Under the pieces are notes generated by a model. That model worked only from the letters and a program-made list of their open reading frames with translations. It searched no databases and had not been told where the DNA came from. DNA of 41,263 bases from an uncultured Blautia sp. (lineage in GTDB: Bacteria > Bacillota > Clostridia > Lachnospirales > Lachnospiraceae), in assembly GCA_958367245.1 (NCBI GenBank), contig CATXEA010000027.1, forward strand, positions 1 through 41,263, written 5' to 3'. The position numbers and the translations under genes are program-made. Shown here piece after piece: positions 15,023-23,429 of the stretch. Each line of letters starts with the position of its first letter. Position 1 is the stretch's first letter.

Positions 15023-17122
15023 ATGAGTAAAGGTATTCCCGAATTATATGGAAGCATGACCTTCAGCGACAGAGTCATGCGCGATAAGCTTCCAAAGGAT
15101 ATGTACAAAGCACTGAGAAAAACCATCGAAAACGGTACGCATCTGGAGCTGGATGTAGCCAACTCCGTTGCAGTTGCCATGAAGGAATGGGCTGTGGAAA
15201 ACGGAGCTACCCATTTCACACACTGGTTTCAGCCTATGACAGGTTTTACTGCTGAAAAACATGACAGCTTCATCTCCCCTTCCGGAGACGGCGAGGTTAT
15301 TATGGATTTTTCCGGCAAAGAGCTGGTAAAGGGCGAACCTGACGCCTCCTCTTTTCCATCCGGAGGTCTTCGCGCCACCTTTGAGGCAAGAGGCTACACA
15401 GCATGGGATCCAACTTCTCCTGCTTTTATCAAGGATAAAACCTTGTACATTCCCACTGCCTTCTGCTCCTACAGCGGAGAGGCTCTTGACAAAAAAACGC
15501 CTCTTCTGCGTTCCATGGAAACACTGAATCACGAGGCAGTCCGCATGCTCCATCTCCTTGGAAATACCGGTGTGCAGAGAGTTTCCGCCACAATCGGACC
15601 GGAACAGGAATATTTCCTTGTAGATCAGAATTTATATAATAAACGAAAAGACCTTATTTTCTGCGGAAGAACTCTGTTCGGAGCCCCTGCCCCCAAAGGA
15701 CAGGAAATGGAGGATCACTACTTCGGCGCCTTAAAGCCAAGAGTTTCCGCATACATGCACGAACTGGATATGGAATTGTGGAAGCTTGGCATCCCTGCCA
15801 AGACCAAGCACAATGAAGTGGCTCCTGCCCAACATGAGCTTGCTCCTGTTTTTGACACTGCAAACATTGCCGTAGACCATAACCAGCTCACCATGGAGAT
15901 TATGAAAAAGGTTGCCAGGAAACACGGACTTGTATGTCTTCTTCATGAAAAGCCCTTCGAGGGAATCAACGGAAGCGGCAAGCATAACAACTGGTCCCTG
16001 ATTACCGATGACGGGGTAAATCTCCTGAATCCGGGCCGCACTCCTGCCCAGAATACTCAGTTTCTCGTATTTCTGATGGCTGTTATCAAGGCAGTGGATG
16101 ACTACGCAGAGCTTATGCGCATCTCCGCTGCAAGCGCAGGAAACGACCACCGCCTTGGCGGAAACGAAGCGCCTCCTGCAATTGTATCCATCTTTCTCGG
16201 AGACGAACTGAGTCAGGTACTTGATTCTATTGAAAACGACACCTATTTCGGCAAGCAGGAAAAAATCCAGCTTGAGACAGGCGCTCATGTCCTTCCTCAT
16301 TTCGTCAAAGATAATACAGACCGCAACCGTACCTCCCCCTTCGCCTTCACAGGCAATAAATTTGAGTTCCGTATGCTTGGCTCATCGGCCTCTGTGGCAA
16401 CTCCGAATATTGTTCTCAACACAGCTGTGGCAGAGTCGTTGAACCAGTTTTATCATGAACTTAAAGATACCAGGCCGGAGGATATGGAACAGGCTGTCCA
16501 TGAACTTCTGAAACGGGCGATTCATAAACATAAACGGGTGATTTTTAACGGAAACGGTTATTCCTCCCAGTGGGTAGAGGAAGCCCAAAAACGAGGTCTT
16601 CCGAACCTTACCTCTACACCGGAGTGTCTGCCCGCTTTTATTTCCCCAAAGAGCATCGCTCTCTTTACAGACCACCGGATCTTCACAAAGGAAGAGATTC
16701 TGTCACGTTATGAGATTCTTCTGGAGAACTATTATAAGACAATCTGCATTGAGGCCCGCACAATGGCAGAAATGCTCACCAAGGATTTCCTCAGCGCAGT
16801 CAGCGCTTACGCAGGACAGATTGCCAAAGATGTCTCCACCAAAACTGCCCTCCTTCCGGAGCTTCAGGTTTCCGGAGAAAAGGCTCTTATCAGAAAATTG
16901 ACTCTGTCCTATGATACGGTCAGCAGCAAGACCCAGGAGCTTCTGGCTCTTATATCAGAGGTTGAAACCTTCGCGGATATGCAGAGTGCTGCAGATTTCT
17001 GCCACAGAAGGGTCCTTCCGAAAATGGAAGAGCTCCGCTGTGCTGCCAATGAAGCTGAGGTTCTAATCCCGGATTCTCTTCTTCCTTATCCGACCTTTGA
17101 CAAACTCTTATTTTCTGTATAA
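15023..17122 (+). CDS. glnN: Glutamine synthetase, type III
   Basis: A 699-residue GSIII, much longer than GSI and with a different oligomer (a double hexamer in studied members), catalysing the same ATP-dependent amidation of glutamate. Signatures: THWFQPMTGFTAEKHDSF (the family's N-terminal block), GPEQEYFLVD, KHNEVAPAQHELAPVF, LLHEKPFEGINGSGKHNNWSL and GNDHRLGGNEAPPAIVSIFLG. ATG 15023 has AAAGGAG 8 bases upstream; an in-frame upstream extension to 14969 would run through the leader terminator and is rejected. It is the only GS read rightward, diverging from carA, with its own attenuated leader. GSIII is often the ammonium-limitation enzyme in anaerobes; whether it differs in expression from glnA here cannot be seen. 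Confidence 0.96.
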   Translation: MSKGIPELYGSMTFSDRVMRDKLPKDMYKALRKTIENGTHLELDVANSVAVAMKEWAVENGATHFTHWFQPMTGFTAEKHDSFISPSGDGEVIMDFSGKELVKGEPDASSFPSGGLRATFEARGYTAWDPTSPAFIKDKTLYIPTAFCSYSGEALDKKTPLLRSMETLNHEAVRMLHLLGNTGVQRVSATIGPEQEYFLVDQNLYNKRKDLIFCGRTLFGAPAPKGQEMEDHYFGALKPRVSAYMHELDMELWKLGIPAKTKHNEVAPAQHELAPVFDTANIAVDHNQLTMEIMKKVARKHGLVCLLHEKPFEGINGSGKHNNWSLITDDGVNLLNPGRTPAQNTQFLVFLMAVIKAVDDYAELMRISAASAGNDHRLGGNEAPPAIVSIFLGDELSQVLDSIENDTYFGKQEKIQLETGAHVLPHFVKDNTDRNRTSPFAFTGNKFEFRMLGSSASVATPNIVLNTAVAESLNQFYHELKDTRPEDMEQAVHELLKRAIHKHKRVIFNGNGYSSQWVEEAQKRGLPNLTSTPECLPAFISPKSIALFTDHRIFTKEEILSRYEILLENYYKTICIEARTMAEMLTKDFLSAVSAYAGQIAKDVSTKTALLPELQVSGEKALIRKLTLSYDTVSSKTQELLALISEVETFADMQSAADFCHRRVLPKMEELRCAANEAEVLIPDSLLPYPTFDKLLFSV

Positions 17123-17123
17123 T
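17097..17123 (+). promoter_or_regulatory. Possible internal promoter for purF
   Basis: TTGACA (17097-17102) and TATAAT (17118-17123) lie across the glnN stop codon with a short 15-base spacer. If used, transcription would start only about 5 bases before the purF ATG at 17135, giving a nearly leaderless mRNA. The spacing is below optimum, so read-through from glnN remains equally likely. Confidence 0.4.
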
Positions 17124-17134
17124 GGTACAAAAAT

Positions 17135-18559
17135 ATGTGTAATCATTCAGATAATCAGGAATTTCTTTCTCCTGAAGAAAGAATCAGGGAAGCCTGCGGG
17201 GTATTCGGAATTTATGCCCCTCAGGGGGAAGATGTGGCCGGCACAATTTATTACGGTCTTTCCTCTCTCCAGCACAGAGGCCAGGAATCCTGTGGAATCG
17301 CAGTTTCCGATACCTGTGGTTCCCTGGGAAATATATGCGTACACAAAGGCATGGGACTTGTAAGCGAGGTTTTTTCCAGTGACCGGCTCCGGCTTTTAAA
17401 GGGAAATCTCGGCATCGGGCATGTGCGTTATTCCACTACAGGAGCAGCCACGATCAACAATGCCCAGCCTCTTGTAATGACTTATGTCAAGGGAACCCTT
17501 TCCCTGGCACATAATGGAAATCTTGTCAATACAGAGGAGCTGCGCAGGGAGCTTGCCCTTAACGGGGCGATTTTCCAGACAACCACAGATTCCGAGGTTA
17601 TTGCCCATCACATTGCAAGGGAACGTGTTCGAAGCCGTACCGTGGAGGAGGCTGTTCTGAAAACAGCTCTGAAGCTTAAGGGCGCCTATGCCCTGGTGAT
17701 CACCAGTCCCAGAAAGCTTATCGGTATGCGCGACCCTCAGGGCCTCAAGCCCCTCTGTCTGGGAAGACGGGGTTCCTCCTACCTTCTTGCCTCGGAAAGC
17801 TGCGCCCTCTCGGCAGTCGGTGCACAGTTCGTCAGGGACATTCTGCCGGGTGAGATCGTTACCATTTCCAAAAACGGGATTTCTTCCAATCAGGAGCTCT
17901 GCAATCAGAAGCAGGCTCACTGTATTTTCGAATATATTTACTTTGCAAGACTGGACAGCCGTATTGACGGTATTTCCGTCCACGCGTCCCGTCTTCAGGC
18001 AGGCGCCGCTCTCGCCAGGGCATACCCGGCCCGGGCAGACCTCGTTACCGGAGTTCCTGACTCCGGTATCACAGCGGCCCAGGGCTTCGCATCTGCGTCC
18101 GGCATTCCTTTCAGTATAGCATTTTATAAAAACAGCTATGTGGGAAGGACATTCATAAAACCTACGCAAAAAGAACGCGAATCCAGCGTGCGGCTGAAAT
18201 TAAGCGTTCTGGAAGGCGCTGTAAAGGACAAAAGGATTGTTCTGGTGGATGATTCCATTGTACGGGGAACCACCATGGCCAACCTGATTCGCCTTTTAAA
18301 GCAGGCCGGAGCTCTGGAGGTTCATGTGCGCATCAGCTCCCCTCCTTTTCTCTATCCATGTTTTTATGGGACTGATGTGCCCTCCAACAAGCAGCTTCTT
18401 GCCGCCTCCCACACAGCGGAGGAAATCTGCCGGATCATTGGAGCAGATTCTCTTGGCTATTTGAAAATCGATGATCTCCCCTCTCTTGCAGGGAATCTGC
18501 CCCTTTGCAAAGCCTGTTTTGACAATCACTATCCTATCGATGTTTCAAATACATTCTAA
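17135..18559 (+). CDS. purF: Amidophosphoribosyltransferase
   Basis: A 474-residue PurF, first enzyme of de novo purine synthesis: PRPP + glutamine to 5-phosphoribosylamine. A 20-residue propeptide precedes the Ntn nucleophile Cys21 (EACGVFGIY). SLQHRGQESCGI and GHVRYSTTG belong to the glutaminase domain, and IVLVDDSIVRGTTM (about 369-382) is the PRPP loop. Cysteines matching the Bacillus-type 4Fe-4S cluster are present (HCIFEYIYFAR, PCFYGTD, PLCKACF). The ATG has no clear Shine-Dalgarno sequence and lies 12 bases after glnN; AAAAAT precedes it. No purine riboswitch or PurR box was recognised. Unusually it is beside a glutamine synthetase, not in a pur operon. Confidence 0.95.
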   Translation: MCNHSDNQEFLSPEERIREACGVFGIYAPQGEDVAGTIYYGLSSLQHRGQESCGIAVSDTCGSLGNICVHKGMGLVSEVFSSDRLRLLKGNLGIGHVRYSTTGAATINNAQPLVMTYVKGTLSLAHNGNLVNTEELRRELALNGAIFQTTTDSEVIAHHIARERVRSRTVEEAVLKTALKLKGAYALVITSPRKLIGMRDPQGLKPLCLGRRGSSYLLASESCALSAVGAQFVRDILPGEIVTISKNGISSNQELCNQKQAHCIFEYIYFARLDSRIDGISVHASRLQAGAALARAYPARADLVTGVPDSGITAAQGFASASGIPFSIAFYKNSYVGRTFIKPTQKERESSVRLKLSVLEGAVKDKRIVLVDDSIVRGTTMANLIRLLKQAGALEVHVRISSPPFLYPCFYGTDVPSNKQLLAASHTAEEICRIIGADSLGYLKIDDLPSLAGNLPLCKACFDNHYPIDVSNTF

Positions 18560-18563
18560 ATCG

Positions 18564-18612
18564 CAAAGATACCCGCAACCGCCGTTTCCGGCAGGTACGG
18601 GTATCTTTGTGT
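18564..18612. terminator. Terminator between convergent purF and asnB
   Basis: CAAAGATACCCG (18564-18575) pairs perfectly with CGGGTATCTTTG (18598-18609), with an inner GCCG/CGGC hairpin. The T-runs on both sides are modest, but the position between two converging genes supports a bidirectional terminator. Confidence 0.75.
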
Positions 18613-18621
18613 CTCTCTTTA

Positions 18622-20202
18622 TTATTTCCCGCTGTCTCCATAGTTTGCAAGGACACGGGCGGAAGGATCGTCCACATCACAGCCCTCCCATTCCCTGTTT
18701 GGCATCCAGAAGTCTGTAACCATCTGACTCTGTCCCGGATAATATTTCTCAAACAGCTCCCGGTACAGAAGGGATTCCTTTGTAAAAGGCTTTGCGTGGG
18801 TGTATTTCCTGCGCTTTTCCCCGTACTCGCTGTCCGTGTAATATGTATTTGCATATTCCTTCAGATAGTCTACCATAGAGTGTCCCACTGCATCGGAAAA
18901 GGCTGCTTTTTCTCTCCACAGAATTTCCTCCGGAAGGTAATCTCCCTTTTCAAAGGCATGGCGCAGAAGATATTTTCCCTTGTGATAGGTGTTCAGCTTT
19001 TTACGGGGATCAACAGACATGACGTAACGCACGAAATCAAGATCTCCAAAGGGTACTCTCGCCTCTAAGGAGTTGACTGAGATACAGCGGTCTGCGCGGA
19101 GAACATCGTACATATGAAGCTCTCGGATTCTTTTTTCCGCCTCTTTCTGAAAAGCCTCTGCCGAAGGTGCGAAATCTGTATATTTGTAGCCGAAAAGCTC
19201 ATCTGAGATCTCGCCTGTGAGAAGCACACGGATATCCGTTTCCTCGTGGATTGCCTTACAAACAAGATACATTCCGATGCTGGCGCGGATCGTGGTGATA
19301 TCATAGGTTCCCAGAAGATGAACGACCTCAGGCAGTGCGTCAAGCACCTCCTCCTTTGTGATGATCACCTCCATGTGATCGCTTCCGATGTAGTCCGCTG
19401 CCTGTCTGGCATATTTCAGGTCAATGGCGTCTTCGCTCATACCTATGGCAAAGGTTCTGATCGGCCGTGCACTTTTCTTTGCCGCAACTGCACATACAAG
19501 AGAGGAATCCAGCCCGCCGGAGAGAAGGAATCCCACTCCGGCATCTGCCACAAGGCGCTTTTCTATTCCCTTAACCAGCTTATCATGAATTTTCTCACAT
19601 ACGGTTTCCAGATCGTCTTCACAGATTTTTTCCGTCTTTGCAATATCGCAGTAGCAGATAAATTTACCGCCCTTATAATAATGTCCCGGAGGGAACGGCA
19701 TGATCCTGCTGCAGAGTCCCGTAAGATTTTTGGCCTCGCTTGCAAATACGATCACACCCTTTTCATCATATCCATAGTAAAGGGGGCGTATTCCGATGGG
19801 ATCCCGCGCCGCTATATACTCTCCGGCAGCGCCGTCGTAGATGATACAGGCAAACTCCGCATCCAGTCCGGTAAACATATCTGTCCCGTATTTTTCGTAC
19901 AGGGGAAGAAGAATCTCACAGTCGGAGTCACTGTAAAAATTATATTCTTTTTTCAGCTCTTCCCTTATTTTTTCAAATCCGTAAATCTCTCCGTTGCATA
20001 CCACGCTGTTTCCGTTCAGACAGAAGGGCTGCATTCCGGTGGATGTCAGTCCCATGATGGCAAGCCTGTGAAAACCCAAAAGCCCCTTTCCCGTATCTGT
20101 GATCCGCGTATCGTCAGGTCCTCTGGAAACCGTCCTGTCAAAGTATTTTCTGAACTCCTCTTTTTTTATTCCTTCACCGCAATATCCCATTATCGAACAC
20201 AT
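18622..20202 (-). CDS. asnB: Asparagine synthetase B (glutamine-hydrolysing)
   Basis: A 526-residue class II asparagine synthetase: aspartate + ATP + glutamine to asparagine. The Ntn nucleophile is Cys2 after Met removal (MCSIMGY), with SRGPDD, GFHRLAIMG and VCNGEIYG in the glutaminase domain. The synthetase domain has the pyrophosphate loop LLSGGLDSS (about 225-233), LTGEISDELFGYKY and LEARVPFGD. Slightly shorter than E. coli AsnB, which is normal for the group. It follows glmS by 15 bases with AGGAGG before the ATG, so glmS-asnB is one unit under the glmS leader. Confidence 0.95.
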   Translation of the reverse strand: MCSIMGYCGEGIKKEEFRKYFDRTVSRGPDDTRITDTGKGLLGFHRLAIMGLTSTGMQPFCLNGNSVVCNGEIYGFEKIREELKKEYNFYSDSDCEILLPLYEKYGTDMFTGLDAEFACIIYDGAAGEYIAARDPIGIRPLYYGYDEKGVIVFASEAKNLTGLCSRIMPFPPGHYYKGGKFICYCDIAKTEKICEDDLETVCEKIHDKLVKGIEKRLVADAGVGFLLSGGLDSSLVCAVAAKKSARPIRTFAIGMSEDAIDLKYARQAADYIGSDHMEVIITKEEVLDALPEVVHLLGTYDITTIRASIGMYLVCKAIHEETDIRVLLTGEISDELFGYKYTDFAPSAEAFQKEAEKRIRELHMYDVLRADRCISVNSLEARVPFGDLDFVRYVMSVDPRKKLNTYHKGKYLLRHAFEKGDYLPEEILWREKAAFSDAVGHSMVDYLKEYANTYYTDSEYGEKRRKYTHAKPFTKESLLYRELFEKYYPGQSQMVTDFWMPNREWEGCDVDDPSARVLANYGDSGK

Positions 20203-20217
20203 ATATTTTTTCCTCCT

Positions 20218-22044
20218 CTATTCTACTGTCACGGATTTCGCAAGGTTTCTCGGCTTATCCACATCGCATCCTTTTCCCACGGCTACATAGTAGCTCAGAA
20301 GCTGCAGGGGAATGATCGCCAGAGAATTGGTGAAATACGGATTTGTTTCCGGCAAATAGATTACATAATCGGCAGCTTTTTCCGCCTCTGTGTTATCCTC
20401 ATTTGTTACAAGCAGAACGAAAGCGCCTCTTGTGCGTACCTCCGTGATATTGCTGATCATCTTCCGGTACAGTTCTTTCTGGGTAGAAACCGCAGCAACG
20501 AGAGTTCCCTCCTCGATCAGGGAAATTGTTCCGTGCTTCAGCTCTCCTGCCGCATAGGCCTCCGAATGGATATAGGAAATCTCCTTCAGCTTCAGAGAAC
20601 CCTCCATGGAAATAGCATAGTCTATTCCCCTTCCTATGAAATAAACGTCTCTGGCAGCAAGGTATCGGTTGGCAAACCGTTGGATCTTTTCCCTATTGTT
20701 CAGAAGCATCTCTATCTGAACGGGAAGCTTCTTCAAATCCCCAAGCATTCCTGCAAGCTCCTCTCCCGTAAGAATGCCCTTTGCGAAGGCAAATTTCATT
20801 GCCAGAAGGTAAATAGCAATAAGTTGGGCAGAATAAGCCTTAGTTGTCGCCACTGCGATCTCCGGTCCTGCCCAGGTATACATCACGCTGTCCGCCTCCC
20901 TGGCAATGGAACTTCCCACCGCATTGACGATTCCCAGAACTCTGGCGCCTTTACTCTTCGCTTCCCTGAGAGCTGCCAGGGTATCGGCGGTCTCACCGGA
21001 CTGGCTGATAACCGCCACAAGCGTTCCCTCCTCCAGAATTGGGTTTCTGTATCGGAATTCTGAGGCAAGCTCCGTCTCTGTGGGAATCCGCGCAAGCCCT
21101 TCAAAAATATATTTTGCAGTCACTCCCGCATGGTAGGCGGAACCGCAGGCAACGATCACCAGCTTCTTTACCTTGAGAAGCTCCTCCGTGCTCATTCCCA
21201 GTTCACCGATATCAATTCCCCCCTCCTTCAGTCTCGGGGAAAATGTATCTGCCACAGCCCTGGGCTGCTCGTACATTTCCTTGAGCATGAAATGCTCAAA
21301 GCCTCCCTTTTCCGCTGCCTTCACATCCCAGTCGATGTGTACGGAGATTTTTTCCACCGGCTCCTGATCTGCATTGAAAAATTCCATTCCCTCTTTTGTC
21401 ATCCGGATGATTTCTCCGTTTTCCACAAAGGTCACATCTCTCGTATATCTCAGAATTGCCGGAACATCTGATGCGATCATACAGCCGTCTTCTGTTTTTC
21501 CGACAATCAGGGGACTGTCTTTACGAACAGCGTAAAGCTCATCCGGATGGTCGCCGAAAAGAATTCCCAGTGCATAGGAGCCTTCCATTCTGTGCATGAC
21601 CTTTGTGATTGCTTGAAGGGGATTGCCCTGATAATACTCATCCAGAAGGTGAGCGATAACCTCTGTATCTGTCTCAGAAACAAATTTATAATTTTTTCCT
21701 TCCAGCTTTTTCTTCAGCTTCAGATAATTTTCGATAATCCCGTTATGAACGACCACAATACTTCCATCCTTATTGTGATGGGGATGGGCGTTTATATCCG
21801 ACGGTGAACCGTGAGTCGCCCATCTCGTATGACCAATCCCCACAGTTCCCGAAAGCGTCTCTCCGCCGTGAGTCAGCTCATTTAAGATTTTTAGCCTTCC
21901 CCTGGACTTTACTTTCCTGATTTCCTGACCGTCATATACTGCGATTCCTGCAGAATCATATCCTCTGTATTCCAGCTTTGCCAGTCCGTCCAGAAGAATG
22001 GGGGCAGCCTGACTTTTTCCGATATAACCTACAATTCCACACAT
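20218..22044 (-). CDS. glmS: Glutamine-fructose-6-phosphate aminotransferase
   Basis: A 608-residue GlmS: fructose-6-phosphate + glutamine to glucosamine-6-phosphate, the entry to cell-wall amino sugars. Cys2 (MCGIVGYIG) is the nucleophile, with GYDSAGIAV, GHTRWATHG and HNGIIENY in the glutaminase domain. Two SIS domains follow (VACGSAYHAG, SQSGETADTLAALREAK, EGSLKLKEISYIHSEAY), ending KPRNLAKSVTVE, the conserved C-terminus lining the active site. I chose ATG 22044, which has GGAGG 9 bases upstream; an upstream in-frame extension runs through the leader. The leader holds an ANTAR-type hexaloop and terminator in place of the glmS ribozyme found in many Gram-positives. Confidence 0.96.
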   Translation of the reverse strand: MCGIVGYIGKSQAAPILLDGLAKLEYRGYDSAGIAVYDGQEIRKVKSRGRLKILNELTHGGETLSGTVGIGHTRWATHGSPSDINAHPHHNKDGSIVVVHNGIIENYLKLKKKLEGKNYKFVSETDTEVIAHLLDEYYQGNPLQAITKVMHRMEGSYALGILFGDHPDELYAVRKDSPLIVGKTEDGCMIASDVPAILRYTRDVTFVENGEIIRMTKEGMEFFNADQEPVEKISVHIDWDVKAAEKGGFEHFMLKEMYEQPRAVADTFSPRLKEGGIDIGELGMSTEELLKVKKLVIVACGSAYHAGVTAKYIFEGLARIPTETELASEFRYRNPILEEGTLVAVISQSGETADTLAALREAKSKGARVLGIVNAVGSSIAREADSVMYTWAGPEIAVATTKAYSAQLIAIYLLAMKFAFAKGILTGEELAGMLGDLKKLPVQIEMLLNNREKIQRFANRYLAARDVYFIGRGIDYAISMEGSLKLKEISYIHSEAYAAGELKHGTISLIEEGTLVAAVSTQKELYRKMISNITEVRTRGAFVLLVTNEDNTEAEKAADYVIYLPETNPYFTNSLAIIPLQLLSYYVAVGKGCDVDKPRNLAKSVTVE

Positions 22045-22114
22045 TTTATAATCCTCCATATATCTGAAAATATAACATTTTTGACAAAACGGAAGAAAAA
22101 TATCCCGTTTTACC

Positions 22115-22158
22115 CAAAAAAGGCGTCTTTCGTGCATATTTACACGAAAGACGCCTTT
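22115..22158 (-). terminator. Leader terminator (attenuator) of glmS-asnB
   Basis: AAAGGCGTCTTTCGTG (22119-22134) pairs perfectly over 16 bp with 22143-22158, with an 8-base loop and six U after the stem on the minus transcript. It lies about 70 bases before the glmS start. The base of the stem contains the AAAGGC hexaloop sequence of the alternative hairpin. Confidence 0.9.
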
Positions 22159-22162
22159 GTCT
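22149..22162 (-). promoter_or_regulatory. ANTAR-type hexaloop hairpin, glmS leader
   Basis: Transcript stem AGAC/GTCT (4 bp, the shortest of the four) closes hexaloop AAAGGC with A1 and G4. A further A-U pair is possible after a mismatch. The competing terminator is very stable here, so protein binding would have to trap the hairpin co-transcriptionally. Confidence 0.68.
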
Positions 22163-22173
22163 GTCATACTGGT

Positions 22174-22202
22174 ATCATACGCTTGTGAATGGGATTTGTC
22201 AA
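22174..22202 (-). promoter_or_regulatory. Promoter of glmS-asnB
   Basis: Minus strand TTGACA (22202-22197), 17-base spacer, TATGAT (22179-22174). It begins 6 bases after the end of the upstream permease gene, and the start point is about 5 bases before the hexaloop hairpin. Confidence 0.88.
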
Positions 22203-22208
22203 TAATTA

Positions 22209-23429
22209 TTAACCGGAATAGCGCAAAGCGTCTATGGTTTTCTTTCCCGCTGCTTTTCCTGCGGGATAAAGTCCGAAAACCACCCCTGTGACCAGTGAAA
22301 ACACAACTGCAGCTGTCGTTACCAAAGGGTTCATTTCAAAACTCATAGAACTTCTCAGGATTCCTCCCAGAATTCGAAGAAGACAGAAGGAAACACCAAT
22401 GCCTGCCCCGCAGCCCATCATGCTCACCAGAAGGGCTTCCAGTAAAAACTGGAGCATGATTTCTCCTCTCCCTGCTCCGATTGCCTTTCGGATTCCGATT
22501 TCCCTTGTTCTTTCCGTAACGGATACAAGCATGATATTCATGATTCCGATTCCTCCTACAAGGAGGGAGATTGCCGCAATTCCTCCAAGCATAAGGGCCA
22601 TTGTATTATCTACGCTTTCCATTGCGCTCATAATCTCTGACTGGTTCTGGATTGTAAACGCTTCCTCATCCTGTCCGAAGCGCTCCAGCATAATTTTCTC
22701 AACTGCAAGCTCCGCCTGATCCATGGAGTTTTCATCAGAGGAGGAAACATAGAAGCTTGTGATATCCAGAACATTATCCGCTATCCTTGTGAGAGTAGAA
22801 TAAGGAATATATCCCTCCAGAGTCACTGTCTCGGACTCTTCCTCTGAATCTGACAACAGAATGCTCTGCCCTGCAGTCAGGGAGGTGTTATCATCTGAAA
22901 GCACCCCTGCAACGAGAAAACTTTTCCCGTCCAGAGCCAAGGTTTCCCCTGCCGCATCTTCTCTGCCGAAAAATTCCACTGCCGTGTCTGCGCTGATTAC
23001 GATCACCAGGGAATTGTTGTCTATATCCGTCTGCATAAGCCTTCTGCCGGATACCAGCTCCAAATCCATAATATCGAAATAGTCTCCTGTCGTCCCTGTT
23101 ACGCTCATGGTTCCGCTGGTATAACCGCTTTTTGCCGTAACGCCTGTTCTTGCGAAAGGCGCAGAGCTCAGGATTGCCTCATCCTCCAGAAGCTCTGTAA
23201 ATTCCCCTAGTCTGAGAGGATTTTCCTTGTCATCGTTGATCCGCACAGTAAGATAGCTGGAACCCATATCGGAAATCTGCTCAGATACAGATGACGACGC
23301 CCCCTGGGCTATGGAAACCAGAACAATGAGGGATGCAACTCCGATTATGATTCCCAGCATGGTCAGAAAGGTTCTCAGCTTATTGGCGCAGACTGCAGAC
23401 CAGGACATTTTAAACGTCTGCCATATCAT
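22209..23429 (-). CDS. MacB-type ABC transporter permease
   Basis: A 406-residue permease with the MacB/FtsX layout: N-terminal membrane helix (LRTFLTMLGIIIGVASLIVLVSIA, about 18-41), a large extracytoplasmic MacB_PCD domain (about 45-265), then three C-terminal helices beginning near MALMLGGIAAISLLVGGIGIMNIMLVSVTERTREIGIRKAIGA. The ERTREIGIRKAIGA coupling segment is typical. The start overlaps the ATPase stop (ATGA), so the two are translationally coupled. With the HlyD-like adaptor and secreted protein upstream it forms a probable efflux or export complex at the cell surface; the substrate is unknown. Confidence 0.9.
   Translation of the reverse strand: MIWQTFKMSWSAVCANKLRTFLTMLGIIIGVASLIVLVSIAQGASSSVSEQISDMGSSYLTVRINDDKENPLRLGEFTELLEDEAILSSAPFARTGVTAKSGYTSGTMSVTGTTGDYFDIMDLELVSGRRLMQTDIDNNSLVIVISADTAVEFFGREDAAGETLALDGKSFLVAGVLSDDNTSLTAGQSILLSDSEEESETVTLEGYIPYSTLTRIADNVLDITSFYVSSSDENSMDQAELAVEKIMLERFGQDEEAFTIQNQSEIMSAMESVDNTMALMLGGIAAISLLVGGIGIMNIMLVSVTERTREIGIRKAIGAGRGEIMLQFLLEALLVSMMGCGAGIGVSFCLLRILGGILRSSMSFEMNPLVTTAAVVFSLVTGVVFGLYPAGKAAGKKTIDALRYSG

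Noticed and set aside
19246..21063. 605-codon open frame on the plus strand opposite asnB and glmS
   Set aside because: It spans two convincing genes on the other strand and shows no domain; an antisense shadow.
22045..22167. 41-residue N-terminal extension of GlmS
   Set aside because: It would hide the catalytic Cys2 and runs through the terminator; GGAGG supports ATG 22044.
22045..22202. glmS ribozyme
   Set aside because: The leader is short and occupied by a perfect terminator stem. The ribozyme core sequence was not seen.
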